This document shows, in pieces, positions 1 to 8,097 of a stretch of DNA of 64,000 bases (position 1 is the stretch's first letter; each line of letters opens with the position of its first letter). The DNA lies in the NCBI GenBank assembly GCA_902464615.1, contig CABQKA010000001.1, positions 186,001 to 250,000 of the forward strand, read 5' to 3'. The notes beneath the pieces were generated by a model. The model saw nothing but the letters and a program-made list of their open reading frames with translations, had not been told where the DNA came from and did no database searches. The DNA comes from an uncultured Prevotella sp. GTDB lineage: Bacteria; Bacteroidota; Bacteroidia; Bacteroidales; Bacteroidaceae. The translations under genes and the position numbers were made by a program.

Positions 1-635
1 GCATCACCGTCTGCAATTACGAGACCAACATGATGATAGACTTCGTCTCGTACCAACAGAAGCGCAACCGCGGATTCACCGATGCCGTCGACCTCGTGTT
101 CCGCCTTTTCCTCTCCTCAGCCGTCTGGTATCTGAAACGGCTGAAGCAGATCAACATCCTCATCGAAGAAGCCAAGCGCAACCTGGACAAGCAAATCGAC
201 AACGAAGACCTTATCAGCCTCTCGCGCCTGCAAGACAGCCTGACCTATTTCATCACCTCCATCCGCGGCAACGAAACGCTCCTTTCCAAGCTGAAGTTCA
301 AGCTGCCGGTCGACGAACTGGACGCCGACCTCATCGAAGATGTCACTATCGAGATGAACCAGGCCCGCGAGACCACCAACATTTACACCAACATCCTCGA
401 CTCGACGATGGAGACCTACGCCAGCATCATCAACAACAACATGTCCGGCGTCATGAAGCAGATGACTTCCATCTCCATCATCCTCATGTTCCCCACGCTC
501 ATAGCCAGTATCTTCGGCATGAACCTGATTTCCGGCCTCGAAGACACCTGGTGGGGATTCCCCCTCGTCATCGCCGCTTCCTTCGCCATAACGGGAATCT
601 TCTACGCCTTCTTCCGCCGGAAAACGTGGATTTAA
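1..635 (+). CDS. corA: CorA-family magnesium transporter, C-terminal part (5' end outside window)
   Basis: The reading frame is open from the first bases of the window, so the start lies upstream. The visible ~210 residues hold a long helical stalk and two C-terminal membrane helices. The first helix ends in the signature G-M-N at 516-524 (FGMNLI context), the selectivity-filter motif of CorA Mg2+/Co2+ channels; the last helix is followed by a short basic tail (FFRRKTWI). CorA works as a homopentamer in the inner membrane and takes up Mg2+. The N-terminal cytoplasmic domain cannot be checked here. The family call rests on GMN plus the two-helix topology. Confidence 0.93.
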   Translation, partial: ITVCNYETNMMIDFVSYQQKRNRGFTDAVDLVFRLFLSSAVWYLKRLKQINILIEEAKRNLDKQIDNEDLISLSRLQDSLTYFITSIRGNETLLSKLKFKLPVDELDADLIEDVTIEMNQARETTNIYTNILDSTMETYASIINNNMSGVMKQMTSISIILMFPTLIASIFGMNLISGLEDTWWGFPLVIAASFAITGIFYAFFRRKTWI

Positions 636-665
636 TTCCACGAACGTAAAAATCCCATAAAAATG

Positions 666-697
666 CTTGGCTATCCCGAGAAAAATACCTTCATTTG
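666..697 (+). promoter_or_regulatory. Putative Bacteroidetes-type promoter for the DUF349 gene
   Basis: CTTG at 666-669 lies 20 nt before TTCATTTG (690-697), one base off the -7 consensus TAnnTTTG. The spacing fits the Bacteroidetes primary sigma factor, and the ATG follows 46 nt later. Confidence 0.5.
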
Positions 698-743
698 CAC
701 GAAATAACGATAACATCAGACACTACAGACTGACCCTCTTACT

Positions 744-2726
744 ATGGATGAAAAGAAAGTACCCGAAGCCGGGCTGGAGCTGAATACCGACAACCTGCCC
801 GCCGGCGAAACGACAGAGGCACAAGTGACGGCCGAACAGCAGACTGCCGCCGGAAACACCGGAGACGAAACAGCCGACGCCGGCACCCTACAAGAAGCGG
901 CCGCGACGGTCGCAACCGCCACAGACGGCAACACCGGAACCGCAGACACCGGAACCGATGCTGACGCCACAGAAGACAGCGGTACCGACAACGGCCAGGA
1001 AGTGGCCAAAAGCCAGCCTATCCCCTCCACGCAGGAAGAAATCATCAGCCGCCTTAAGGAAATCGTCTCCAACGGCGAAAACGTCTCCCGCACGGAAGTG
1101 GAGCAACTCAAGCAGGCCTACTACAAACTGCACAACGCCGCCGTCAGCGCCGCACGCGACGCTTTCATCCAAGCCGGAGGCCAGCCCGACGATTTCCTGC
1201 CCCCTGCCGACCCCAACGAAGAAATCTTCAAGGCCGAAATGGGACGCATACGCGAAATCCGCACCCAAGCCATACAGGAACTCGAAGAGCAGAAACAGGC
1301 CAACCTGAAGCGCAAGCTGGACATCATCGAGCAGATCAAGCAAATGTCCGCCACGCCCGACGAAGCCGACAAAAACTACGAGGCCGTCAAGCAGTTGCAA
1401 AGCGAGTGGAAAGATATCAAGCTCGTACCTGCCGAGCACGCCACCGAGCTGTGGAAAAACTACCAGCACTACGTGGACCAGTTCTACGACCAGCTCCACC
1501 TCAACCACGAGTTCCGCGACTACGACTTCAAGAAGAACCTTGAAATCAAAACCCGCCTCTGCGAGGCCGCCGAGCGCCTGGCCGACGTGACCGACCCCGT
1601 CTCCGCTTTCCACCAGTTGCAGAAGCTCCACCAGGAATTCCGCGAGGCAGGCCCCGTGGCCAAAGACCTCCGCGAAGGCATCTGGACTCGCTTCAAAGAA
1701 GCCTCCACCGTTATCAACAAGCGCCACCAGGCCCATTTCGAAGCCCTCAAGGCCCGCGAAGGCGAGAACCTCGAGCAGAAAACAGCCCTCTGCGAACAGG
1801 CCGAGGCCATCGACACCGAAAGCCTCAAGACCTTCGCCGACTGGGACAAAGCCACCCGCCAGATGCTCGACCTGCAGGCCCAGTGGAAAACCATCGGCTT
1901 CACGCCCAAAAAGGACAACGCACGCATCTTCGAGCGTTTCCGCACCGCCTGCGACAAGTTCTTCACCCAGAAAACGGCCCACTTCAAGGCCCAGCGCGAA
2001 ACCTTCCAGGCCAACCAGCAGCGCAAAAACCAGCTCTGCGAGCAGGCCGAAGCCCTGAGCGAAAGCACCGACTGGAACAGCACCACCAACAAGCTCATCG
2101 CCCTCCAGAAGGAGTGGAAAACCGTAGGTCCCGTAGCCCACAAGGTCAGCGAAGCACTTTGGAAACGCTTCAACACCGCCTGCAACCGCTTCTTCGAACG
2201 CAAGAACGAAGCCACCTCATCGCAGCGGCAGGAAGAAGCCGAAAACCTGAAACGCAAGGAAGACATCATCGCCCGCCTCGAACAGTTGGCCGAAGCCCCC
2301 GGGGCCGACGACGCACGCGCCACCCTGCAAAGCCTGCAGGCCGAGTGGAACAGCACAGGACACGTACCCTTCCGCAAAAAGGAAAAAATGTACAAGCGCT
2401 ACCACGACGTCTGCAACCGCCTCTACGAGCAACTGCACATCAACGCACGCCGCCGCGGCGTAGAAGACTACAAGCGCAGCGTGGCCGGAAAGGGCGGAAA
2501 CGACCTGAGCCGTGAAATCGCCCGCTTGCGCGCCGCCTACGACGCCAAGCGCCAGGAGATACAGAACTACGAGACCAACCTCACATTCTTCAACTCCAAG
2601 AGCCAGACCGGCAACACCATCGTCGAGGAAATCACCCGTAAGGTGGAAAACCTGAAGCAAGACCTCGCCGCACTCAACGAAAAGATCAAGGCCGCCACGG
2701 AGCAGCTCCGCGCAGCCGAAGACTGA
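744..2726 (+). CDS. DUF349 repeat protein
   Basis: A 660-residue predicted cytoplasmic protein. Residues 1-95 are a low-complexity Thr/Ala/Asp/Gly-rich acidic stretch. The rest is charged helix and coiled coil with at least five DUF349 repeats, each built round L-Q-x-x-W-K followed by a W/Y/F-K-R-F-x-x-A/V-C/D-x-F-F segment. Repeat cores fall at 1402, 1633, 1879, 2110 and 2341, so the period is 77 residues with one 82-residue step. DUF349 proteins are widespread in Bacteroidetes and have no settled function. The gene stands alone between its own promoter and a strong terminator. No signal peptide is seen. The ATG at 744 is the first in frame after the promoter. Confidence 0.85.
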   Translation: MDEKKVPEAGLELNTDNLPAGETTEAQVTAEQQTAAGNTGDETADAGTLQEAAATVATATDGNTGTADTGTDADATEDSGTDNGQEVAKSQPIPSTQEEIISRLKEIVSNGENVSRTEVEQLKQAYYKLHNAAVSAARDAFIQAGGQPDDFLPPADPNEEIFKAEMGRIREIRTQAIQELEEQKQANLKRKLDIIEQIKQMSATPDEADKNYEAVKQLQSEWKDIKLVPAEHATELWKNYQHYVDQFYDQLHLNHEFRDYDFKKNLEIKTRLCEAAERLADVTDPVSAFHQLQKLHQEFREAGPVAKDLREGIWTRFKEASTVINKRHQAHFEALKAREGENLEQKTALCEQAEAIDTESLKTFADWDKATRQMLDLQAQWKTIGFTPKKDNARIFERFRTACDKFFTQKTAHFKAQRETFQANQQRKNQLCEQAEALSESTDWNSTTNKLIALQKEWKTVGPVAHKVSEALWKRFNTACNRFFERKNEATSSQRQEEAENLKRKEDIIARLEQLAEAPGADDARATLQSLQAEWNSTGHVPFRKKEKMYKRYHDVCNRLYEQLHINARRRGVEDYKRSVAGKGGNDLSREIARLRAAYDAKRQEIQNYETNLTFFNSKSQTGNTIVEEITRKVENLKQDLAALNEKIKAATEQLRAAED

Positions 2727-2765
2727 TAGTACGCGCAGCCCCCTACGCTGCGCCCACACCTCCAT

Positions 2766-2810
2766 AAGGCATGCCGCACCTCGCCCACGCGAAGTGCGGC
2801 ATGCCTTTTT
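2766..2810 (+). terminator. Rho-independent terminator after the DUF349 gene
   Basis: Perfect 14-bp stem: arm 2766-2779 pairs with 2794-2807, loop of 14 nt, followed by a run of five T. Confidence 0.9.
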
Positions 2811-2846
2811 CGTTCCAGCCCGGCCGCCCAATGCCGTCCCCACAAG

Positions 2847-2900
2847 CCTTAGCCCCGTAGCCACAAGCCTTAGCCCAGGCACTACGAACCTTAGCCCCGT
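2847..2900 (+). repeat. 21-bp intergenic repeat, three tandem copies
   Basis: CCTTAGCCCCGT at 2847, CCTTAGCCCAGG at 2868 and CCTTAGCCCCGT at 2889, exactly 21 bp apart. A weaker fourth copy (CCTTGCC) starts at 2910. Member of the dispersed family described under findings. Confidence 0.9.
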
Positions 2901-3107
2901 AAAAGCACACCTTGCCATACATCATGCGAAGCCTGTCCGGCTGTCCCATCACATAAGTTGTGACACTCCAAGGACAAGCATTATACAATATTAAAATATC
3001 GCCCGGTTTTAGACAACTATTAATAACAAATACGTCAATAATACTAATAAAACAAAAAAAGAAAGAGATTCAATACATATTTTTAGAGAAATCACACATA
3101 AAAACCA

Positions 3108-3115
3108 TATATTTG
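3108..3115 (+). promoter_or_regulatory. Putative -7 promoter element before the peptide locus
   Basis: TATATTTG matches TAnnTTTG. A T-rich stretch about 24 nt upstream could serve as a weak -33 element. The next ATG is at 3145. Confidence 0.6.
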
Positions 3116-3144
3116 CAACGAAGACACAAAAAAACCGTTGCACT

Positions 3145-3336
3145 ATGACAACTACAAGCACGCCCTATCCGGTAAGCATTTCCGTCTGCATCCCCGTCTA
3201 CAATGCGGCGGCCTACCTGAAAGAGTGCTTGGACAGTATCTGCGCCCAATCCTTCCACGATTTTGAAATTTTAATAGCCGACGACGGCTATACCGACGAA
3301 AGCGCACAAATCGCAGCGTCGTATCCCTACTACACC
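3145..3336 (+). pseudogene. Glycosyltransferase family 2, N-terminal fragment
   Basis: About 60 residues match the start of a GT2 (GT-A fold) enzyme: a strand ending in CIPVYNAAAYLKECLDSI, then FEILIADDGYTDES, the nucleotide-sugar binding start of the family. Intact enzymes run to about 250-330 residues. Here similarity stops near 3330, and the frame then reads through an unrelated sequence out of phase, ending at 3642. The catalytic DxD region is absent. I read it as a gene end left by a recombination that joined it to the SPASM fragment downstream. The promoter upstream appears intact. Confidence 0.7.
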
Positions 3337-3337
3337 T

Positions 3338-3691
3338 ACTTACGACGTCATTGTCAGACATCTCGTAGAAGCCGCACGCAGGGGACACCAGATTTCCGCA
3401 CGCCTCAACTACACGGCCGACAACCTGCTGACTTTTACCGACGTGGCCGAAGAGTTCGGAAAACTGCCCGAGGAAATCAAGCGGCACATCCGGTTCAACT
3501 TCCAGCACATCTGGCAGGACAATCCGGAAGAAGTCGACATGGAAGCCAGGCTCGAAGAACTGAAAAAAGTATTCAAAGAAGAAGGATTCCCGGTCGATAC
3601 CGACCGGATTTACCACCGCCACCGCTGCTACGCCGACTGTGAAAACTGCGTCGTCATTAACTACGACGGCAACGTATTCAGTTACCTGTAA
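3338..3691 (+). pseudogene. Radical SAM/SPASM peptide maturase fragment
   Basis: In the frame following the GT2 fragment, about 118 residues read as the late part of a radical-SAM peptide maturase: a helical stretch from YDVIVRHLVEAARRG onward and then HRCYADCENCVVINYDGNV, a Cys-rich start of a SPASM auxiliary Fe-S cluster domain. The radical-SAM core with CxxxCxxC is missing upstream, and the SPASM domain stops at TAA right after its first strand, so the remaining cluster cysteines are gone. Such maturases modify ribosomal peptides, and a candidate substrate begins 11 bases downstream. The family call comes from the cysteine pattern and context only. Confidence 0.6.
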
Positions 3692-3702
3692 AAATTAAGC
3701 AA

Positions 3703-4005
3703 ATGGAAAAGAAAAGTATTCTGGCAACGTTAAGCCTGGAAATTCCTGCCGTAGAAACAGACAAAGAAGGAAAACTGCGCGGCGGGTTCTGTGCCATGAC
3801 AAATGGTACGGTTTCGTCAACGGCAACCAATCAAAATTGCGACTGTAATTGTTCATGTGACATAAATTATGACTGCAACTGCAATTGTGTCTGTGATAAA
3901 AACACAAATTGCAACTGCAATTGCAAGACACCAGCACCGACAACGCAAAAGCCTACTGACGCTGTAGCCAACGGCTTCGGCATCGGATTCTCTTTCCTTT
4001 TCTAA
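3703..4005 (+). CDS. Cys-rich double-glycine peptide, candidate RiPP precursor
   Basis: A 100-residue peptide. Residues 1-28 look like a leader ending in KLRGG, the L-x-G-G type cleaved by C39-peptidase ABC exporters. The core has Cys30 and then three clusters at Cys46, Cys58 and Cys70, spaced exactly 12 residues apart: C-D-C-N-C-S-C, C-N-C-N-C-V-C and C-N-C-N-C, with D-x-N-x-[DN] linkers. That gives 12 cysteines, 11 of them in alternating C-x-C order. A Thr/Pro-rich stretch and a Gly/Phe-rich C-terminus (GFGIGFSFLF) follow. The AT-rich codons differ from most of the window. Upstream lies a broken SPASM maturase, downstream an outer-membrane barrel. Alternatives are a metal-binding or surface peptide. 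No exporter or protease is in view. Confidence 0.6.
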   Translation: MEKKSILATLSLEIPAVETDKEGKLRGGFCAMTNGTVSSTATNQNCDCNCSCDINYDCNCNCVCDKNTNCNCNCKTPAPTTQKPTDAVANGFGIGFSFLF

Positions 4006-4163
4006 GAAAAGAAAAATCCTAACAATAAAAAGATTTGAGTAGGACGGAGCTAGTGCGCTAATCTGGACAAGGCAAATCCTTGATCACCAGCATACGGCTA
4101 CTCCCCATCCTACTCCTTTTATTGTTTGTATCTGTCATGTTCACTAACCTAAAACTGCTATCA

Positions 4164-7070
4164 ATGAAAACTATACGATTCTTACTTTCAGCCTTATTAT
4201 TTGCTTGCTGCTGGACAACCTTATATGCTCAAAAGCCGGACGCACAGGTCATGGGATTTGTCGTTGATGCCTTCACACGACAACCTCTAGCAGCAAAAGA
4301 CTCGGTCTCCGTTATGCTCATGCGGCAAGACAGCACCGTGTTCGGCCTGGCTGAAACCGAAACTGGTAAGGACGTGACGGGAAAGCCCTATAACTATTTT
4401 TCTATATCTGTGCCTGAAGAAAAAAATTCAGACTTCATTTTGAAAATTACAGCCAATAATTATACTACGGTCCATAAGCCCTTCAAGTTGAAATGGATAA
4501 AAAAAGGGACAAAGCTACATTTCGGAGAAATTCCCTTGCGCCGCCAAGCCAAGTCACAACTGTTGGGCGAGGCCACAGTGACGGCCACAAAAATCAAATT
4601 CTATATGAAGGGCGACACGCTTGTCTACAATGCCGACGCTTTCCAGCTCCAGGAAGGCTCCATGCTCGACGGCCTCATCGCCCAGTTGCCCGGCGCGGAG
4701 CTGACGGCGGACGGACGCATTTACGTGAACGGACGGTATGTGGAAAGCCTGCTCCTTAACGGCCGCGACTTTTTCAAGGGCGACAACACCGTGCTCCTGG
4801 ACAACCTGCCCGCTTACATGGTCGAGAACGTGAAAGTCTACGAGAAGGCCAGCCAGCTGAGCGAGGCCCTGGGCAAGAAAGTGGAAGAGGGGCAGTTTGT
4901 GATGGACGTGAAGCTGAAGCGCCAGTACGAAATCGGCTGGCTGGGGAACGCCGAACTGGGAGGCGGCACCGAAAAGCGCTATCTCGGACGCATCTTCGCC
5001 ATGCGCTACACGCCGCAGTCCAATGTGACCATCTTCGGCAACATGAACAATGTCAACGACCGCCGCAAGCCGGACGGCCGCGGCGGATGGGGGGACTTCG
5101 ACCCCACGGGAGGACTCACCGCCACCAAACGCGCAGGCATGAGCTACAGTGTCTACGATAAACGCAATCGCTACCAGGTTAACGGCAACGCCGACGTGAA
5201 CTACACGGACAACGACTACGTGCGCGGTGGAAGGCTCACCGAATTCCTGGACAACGGGAACGCCTACAACTACCTTGCCAACAGTTCCTTCAGCGACAAC
5301 CTGAACATATCCACCTACCACTACTTTCAGTTCCGCCGCCCCAACCACAACAGTTTCTCCCTCACGCCGCAATTCTCCTACTTCCGCAACCACGACACCG
5401 GCGAGTCGCTGACAGGGACCTACGACTCCCCGCTCGACATGGACTACACCGCCGTGCTGGACAGCCTCTTCTCGCCCGACTGGGCCAGTGCCGCACTCCA
5501 CCTCATCAAGCGCAACGGCGAACGCTTCCGCTCCAAAGGCTACGGGTCCAGTGGCCGCCTGTCCTACTGGACTTTCATCAAGCGCCAACTGACCTACGAC
5601 GGCTTCACGAGCGAAGGGGCTTTCTGGTACGACGACAACCATTACGAGAACTTCAACCACTTTGTCTACAACTACTACGACGGCAACACGCTGCAGCAGG
5701 ACTTCCGCAACCGCTACTACACAAGCCCCGAGAAAGAGTACGGCGCCAGAGTCCTCCTCAGATACATCTGGCACGTGACGGAACGCCTCATGTTCCAGCC
5801 CGCCTACACGTTCAACTACGGCTACACCTCCGGCGACCGCCTGCACTACCGCCTCGACCTCCTCGACGACTCCGACGGGCAGACCTTAGGATGGCTGCCC
5901 TCGCAGGCAGAGGCGCTGCTTCGGGCACTCGACCACGACAACAGCTACACCGGCCGGCAACACAAATACACGCACTCCGTGGACCTGAACTGGCAGTGGA
6001 ACCGCGACGCCGACAAAGACCACGGCAAGTGGTACATACAGCTGAGACCGAGCCTCAACGTCGAACAGTACGACTTCGCCTTCACCAACAACCCGATGCC
6101 GCAGAATGTCCGGGAAAACTATTTCCTCCCACAGCTCGACTTCACCGCCGAGAACACGGTGAAAAGCAAGAAACACTACTGGAAATACCACCTGAACCTC
6201 TCCTCGTCCGCGCCCTCCATGCTTAACCTTGTGGACAAGAGCTTCACGGACGACCCGCTCAACATCTCCGTGGGCAATCCCGAGCTGAAAAGCCGCTACG
6301 AGTTCTACCATACGCTCAACTACCAGCCCAAGGCCATGAACAAGCACCAGCGCAACTTCTTCGCCCTCGCCGGATACTCCTACACGTGGAACGCGGTGGC
6401 CATGAGCTACGTCTACGACAAGGCCTCGGGCGTGCGCACCAGCAGGCCGGTCAATGTGGACGGCAACTGGTACGTCTGGCTCAACTCGGGCTTCAACACG
6501 CCGCTCGACAAGCAGAAACGGCTCACGCTGAACACCTCGGTGAACACCGCCTTCTACCACAACGTAGACTATGCCAGCACCGATGCCGCCACGGCCCCCA
6601 CACGCACCGCCACGGACCGTTTCCTGCTCAACCACAAGCTCGGGCTGGACTACCGCTTCGGGAAAGTAAGTTTCGGGGCAAAAAGCGAAGTCGCCTACAA
6701 CCACACCAATACCTCGCTCGGCGGATTCGAAAGGCTCAACACCTGGAACATCAAGTACGGACTCAACGCCGTGGTGGACCTCCCCTGGCACTTCCAGGTC
6801 TCCACAGAACTCAACATGCTCTCCCGCCGCGGATTTGAAAGCTCGGACATGAACACGGACGACGTGGTCTGGAACGCACGGATCTCGAAAAGCGTGTGGA
6901 AGAGCCGGCTCACCTTCATGCTCGACGCCTGGGACATCTTAGGCAACCTCTCGAACATCTCCGTGGGCAACAACAGCTCCACACACTGGGAATACACCTA
7001 CAACGTCATCCCGCGCTACGTCATGCTGCGCCTCGTCTACCGGCTCGACATCCAGCCCAAAAAGAAATAA
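4164..7070 (+). CDS. Outer-membrane beta-barrel protein with N-terminal carboxypeptidase-regulatory-like domain (TonB-dependent-receptor-like)
   Basis: 968 residues. The chosen ATG gives a clean signal peptide (MKTIRFLLSALLFACC..., cleavage after Tyr-Ala-Gln, residues ~1-23). The frame is open further upstream to 4080, but that would add a second hydrophobic segment before it. Residues ~25-130 form a carboxypeptidase-regulatory-like beta-sandwich, ~135-260 a plug-like domain, and the rest a Tyr/Asn/Trp-rich strand pattern typical of large Bacteroidales barrels, ending VYRLDIQPKKK. Such proteins take up or dock oligosaccharides, peptides or metal complexes. The first ~130 codons are AT-rich like the upstream peptide gene and the rest is GC-rich, suggesting mosaic origin. 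The substrate is unknown. Confidence 0.8.
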   Translation: MKTIRFLLSALLFACCWTTLYAQKPDAQVMGFVVDAFTRQPLAAKDSVSVMLMRQDSTVFGLAETETGKDVTGKPYNYFSISVPEEKNSDFILKITANNYTTVHKPFKLKWIKKGTKLHFGEIPLRRQAKSQLLGEATVTATKIKFYMKGDTLVYNADAFQLQEGSMLDGLIAQLPGAELTADGRIYVNGRYVESLLLNGRDFFKGDNTVLLDNLPAYMVENVKVYEKASQLSEALGKKVEEGQFVMDVKLKRQYEIGWLGNAELGGGTEKRYLGRIFAMRYTPQSNVTIFGNMNNVNDRRKPDGRGGWGDFDPTGGLTATKRAGMSYSVYDKRNRYQVNGNADVNYTDNDYVRGGRLTEFLDNGNAYNYLANSSFSDNLNISTYHYFQFRRPNHNSFSLTPQFSYFRNHDTGESLTGTYDSPLDMDYTAVLDSLFSPDWASAALHLIKRNGERFRSKGYGSSGRLSYWTFIKRQLTYDGFTSEGAFWYDDNHYENFNHFVYNYYDGNTLQQDFRNRYYTSPEKEYGARVLLRYIWHVTERLMFQPAYTFNYGYTSGDRLHYRLDLLDDSDGQTLGWLPSQAEALLRALDHDNSYTGRQHKYTHSVDLNWQWNRDADKDHGKWYIQLRPSLNVEQYDFAFTNNPMPQNVRENYFLPQLDFTAENTVKSKKHYWKYHLNLSSSAPSMLNLVDKSFTDDPLNISVGNPELKSRYEFYHTLNYQPKAMNKHQRNFFALAGYSYTWNAVAMSYVYDKASGVRTSRPVNVDGNWYVWLNSGFNTPLDKQKRLTLNTSVNTAFYHNVDYASTDAATAPTRTATDRFLLNHKLGLDYRFGKVSFGAKSEVAYNHTNTSLGGFERLNTWNIKYGLNAVVDLPWHFQVSTELNMLSRRGFESSDMNTDDVVWNARISKSVWKSRLTFMLDAWDILGNLSNISVGNNSSTHWEYTYNVIPRYVMLRLVYRLDIQPKKK

Positions 7071-7101
7071 GCCCCGGGCCACGCGCCAGGACACACAGGC
7101 C

Positions 7102-7157
7102 ACGGGCCTTAGCCCCGTCGCGACGGGAACAGGCCCCGGAAAAACGGGGCTTAGCCG
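7102..7157 (+). repeat. 21-bp intergenic repeat block after the outer-membrane gene
   Basis: A full 17-bp core ACGGGCCTTAGCCCCGT at 7102-7118 and a second TTAGCC 42 bp (2 x 21) after the first, at 7151. A degenerate unit (GGAACAGGCCCCGG) lies between them. Confidence 0.85.
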
Positions 7158-7220
7158 CGCGAATGCGACGAAGCCGGCCCGGCAAACTTTCACTTTAACA
7201 GAAATTTTGCGGGGCACGCG

Positions 7221-7252
7221 CTTGGAATATCGCCCTGTTAGACTTACCTTTG
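7221..7252 (+). promoter_or_regulatory. Promoter for the radical SAM-tilS operon
   Basis: CTTG at 7221-7224 and TACCTTTG at 7245-7252 are separated by 20 nt. The latter is a perfect TAnnTTTG -7 element. The ATG follows at 7318. Confidence 0.75.
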
Positions 7253-7317
7253 CCCGACAGAAGGGGGTGCGGCGTCCGCCGTGCCACCTTCTTGCTGTTA
7301 TCACCATACGAACAACC

Positions 7318-8097
7318 ATGCCAACTGTCCTGTATCCCTCACCCATATTCGGCCCGGTCCACAGCCGCCGTCTGGGACTCTCGCTGGGCATCAACCTGAT
7401 GCCTGACGACGGAAAAATCTGTACCTTCGACTGCATCTACTGCGAATGCGGATTCAACAGCCAGCGCCGCCCGCACCGCCCGCGCCCCACGCGCGAGGAA
7501 GTGGCGCGCGGGCTCGAAGCCAGACTGGCGGACATGGCAGCCGCCGGACAAATGCCCGACGTGCTGACCTTTGCCGGCAACGGCGAGCCGACAGCCCACC
7601 CGGACTTTGCCGCCATCATCGATGACACCATCCGCCTGCGCGACCGCTACTGCCCGCAGGCACGGGTGAGCGTCCTGAGCAACTCGACACGCGCCGGAAA
7701 GCCCGACGTACACGCGGCCCTGATGCGGGTGGACAACAACATCCTGAAACTCGATACGGCAGACCCCGGCTACATCGCACGGGTGGACCGCCCCGCCGTA
7801 CCCTACGACGTGGAGCAAATCATCGAGACGCTCTGCTCGTTCGGCGGCCACGTCGTCATACAGTCCATCTTCATGAAAGGCTTGGACTGCGAGGGCCGCG
7901 ACGCGGACAACACGGGCGAGGCCTACGTAGGGCCCTGGCTGGCAGCGCTGCAACGCATCCGCCCACGCCAGGTGATGGTCTACACCATAGACCGCGAGAC
8001 GCCGGACAGCGCGCTGCGCAAGGCTTCGCGCGAAGAGCTGGACCGCATTGCGGACCGCGTCCGCGCGGCGGGTATCGACGTGGAGGTGGCCTACTGA
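7318..8097 (+). CDS. Radical SAM protein, COG0731-like
   Basis: 259 residues. The radical-SAM cluster motif C-TFD-C-IY-C sits at Cys35, Cys39 and Cys42, after the FGPVHSRRLGLSLGINL segment typical of the bacterial COG0731-like group. TFAGNGEPTAHPDF is the GxxEP-type motif 4. The bacterial branch has no established substrate; archaeal relatives make wyosine in tRNA. The frame opens at 7207, but the ATG at 7318 is preferred because it follows the promoter and begins the conserved N-terminus. The stop TGA overlaps the tilS start by one base (TGATG), pointing to translational coupling with a tRNA-modifying gene. Confidence 0.85.
   Translation: MPTVLYPSPIFGPVHSRRLGLSLGINLMPDDGKICTFDCIYCECGFNSQRRPHRPRPTREEVARGLEARLADMAAAGQMPDVLTFAGNGEPTAHPDFAAIIDDTIRLRDRYCPQARVSVLSNSTRAGKPDVHAALMRVDNNILKLDTADPGYIARVDRPAVPYDVEQIIETLCSFGGHVVIQSIFMKGLDCEGRDADNTGEAYVGPWLAALQRIRPRQVMVYTIDRETPDSALRKASREELDRIADRVRAAGIDVEVAY

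Larger units (their letters stand above)
2727..3144. other. Intergenic region, 418 bp: terminator, 21-bp repeats, AT-rich junction
   Basis: No gene is supported. It holds the terminator of the DUF349 gene, a block of 21-bp repeats at 2847-2900, and a small perfect palindrome TCACATAAGTTGTGA (2949-2963). From about 2975 the composition turns sharply AT-rich and stays so into the peptide locus. Confidence 0.7.

Noticed and set aside
888..2141. Long minus-strand frame opposite the DUF349 gene
   Set aside because: GC-rich codon bias on the plus strand creates it; the residue composition is shadow-like and no motifs are present. The same applies to the other long antisense frames in the window.
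2847..2900. CRISPR array
   Set aside because: Repeat units are ~12-17 bp with 21-bp period, no spacer-sized unique inserts, no cas genes, and copies are scattered over the whole window.
2794..2994. Frame coding a heptapeptide-repeat protein (T-S-L-S-P-V-A type) over the repeat block
   Set aside because: The 21-bp repeat keeps any frame open and yields such heptads at many sites and on both strands. No start signal or family support, and it follows a terminator.
3145..3642. A 165-residue intact glycosyltransferase-like protein
   Set aside because: After residue ~64 the frame is out of phase with the SPASM fragment and shows only Arg/Pro-rich shadow sequence.
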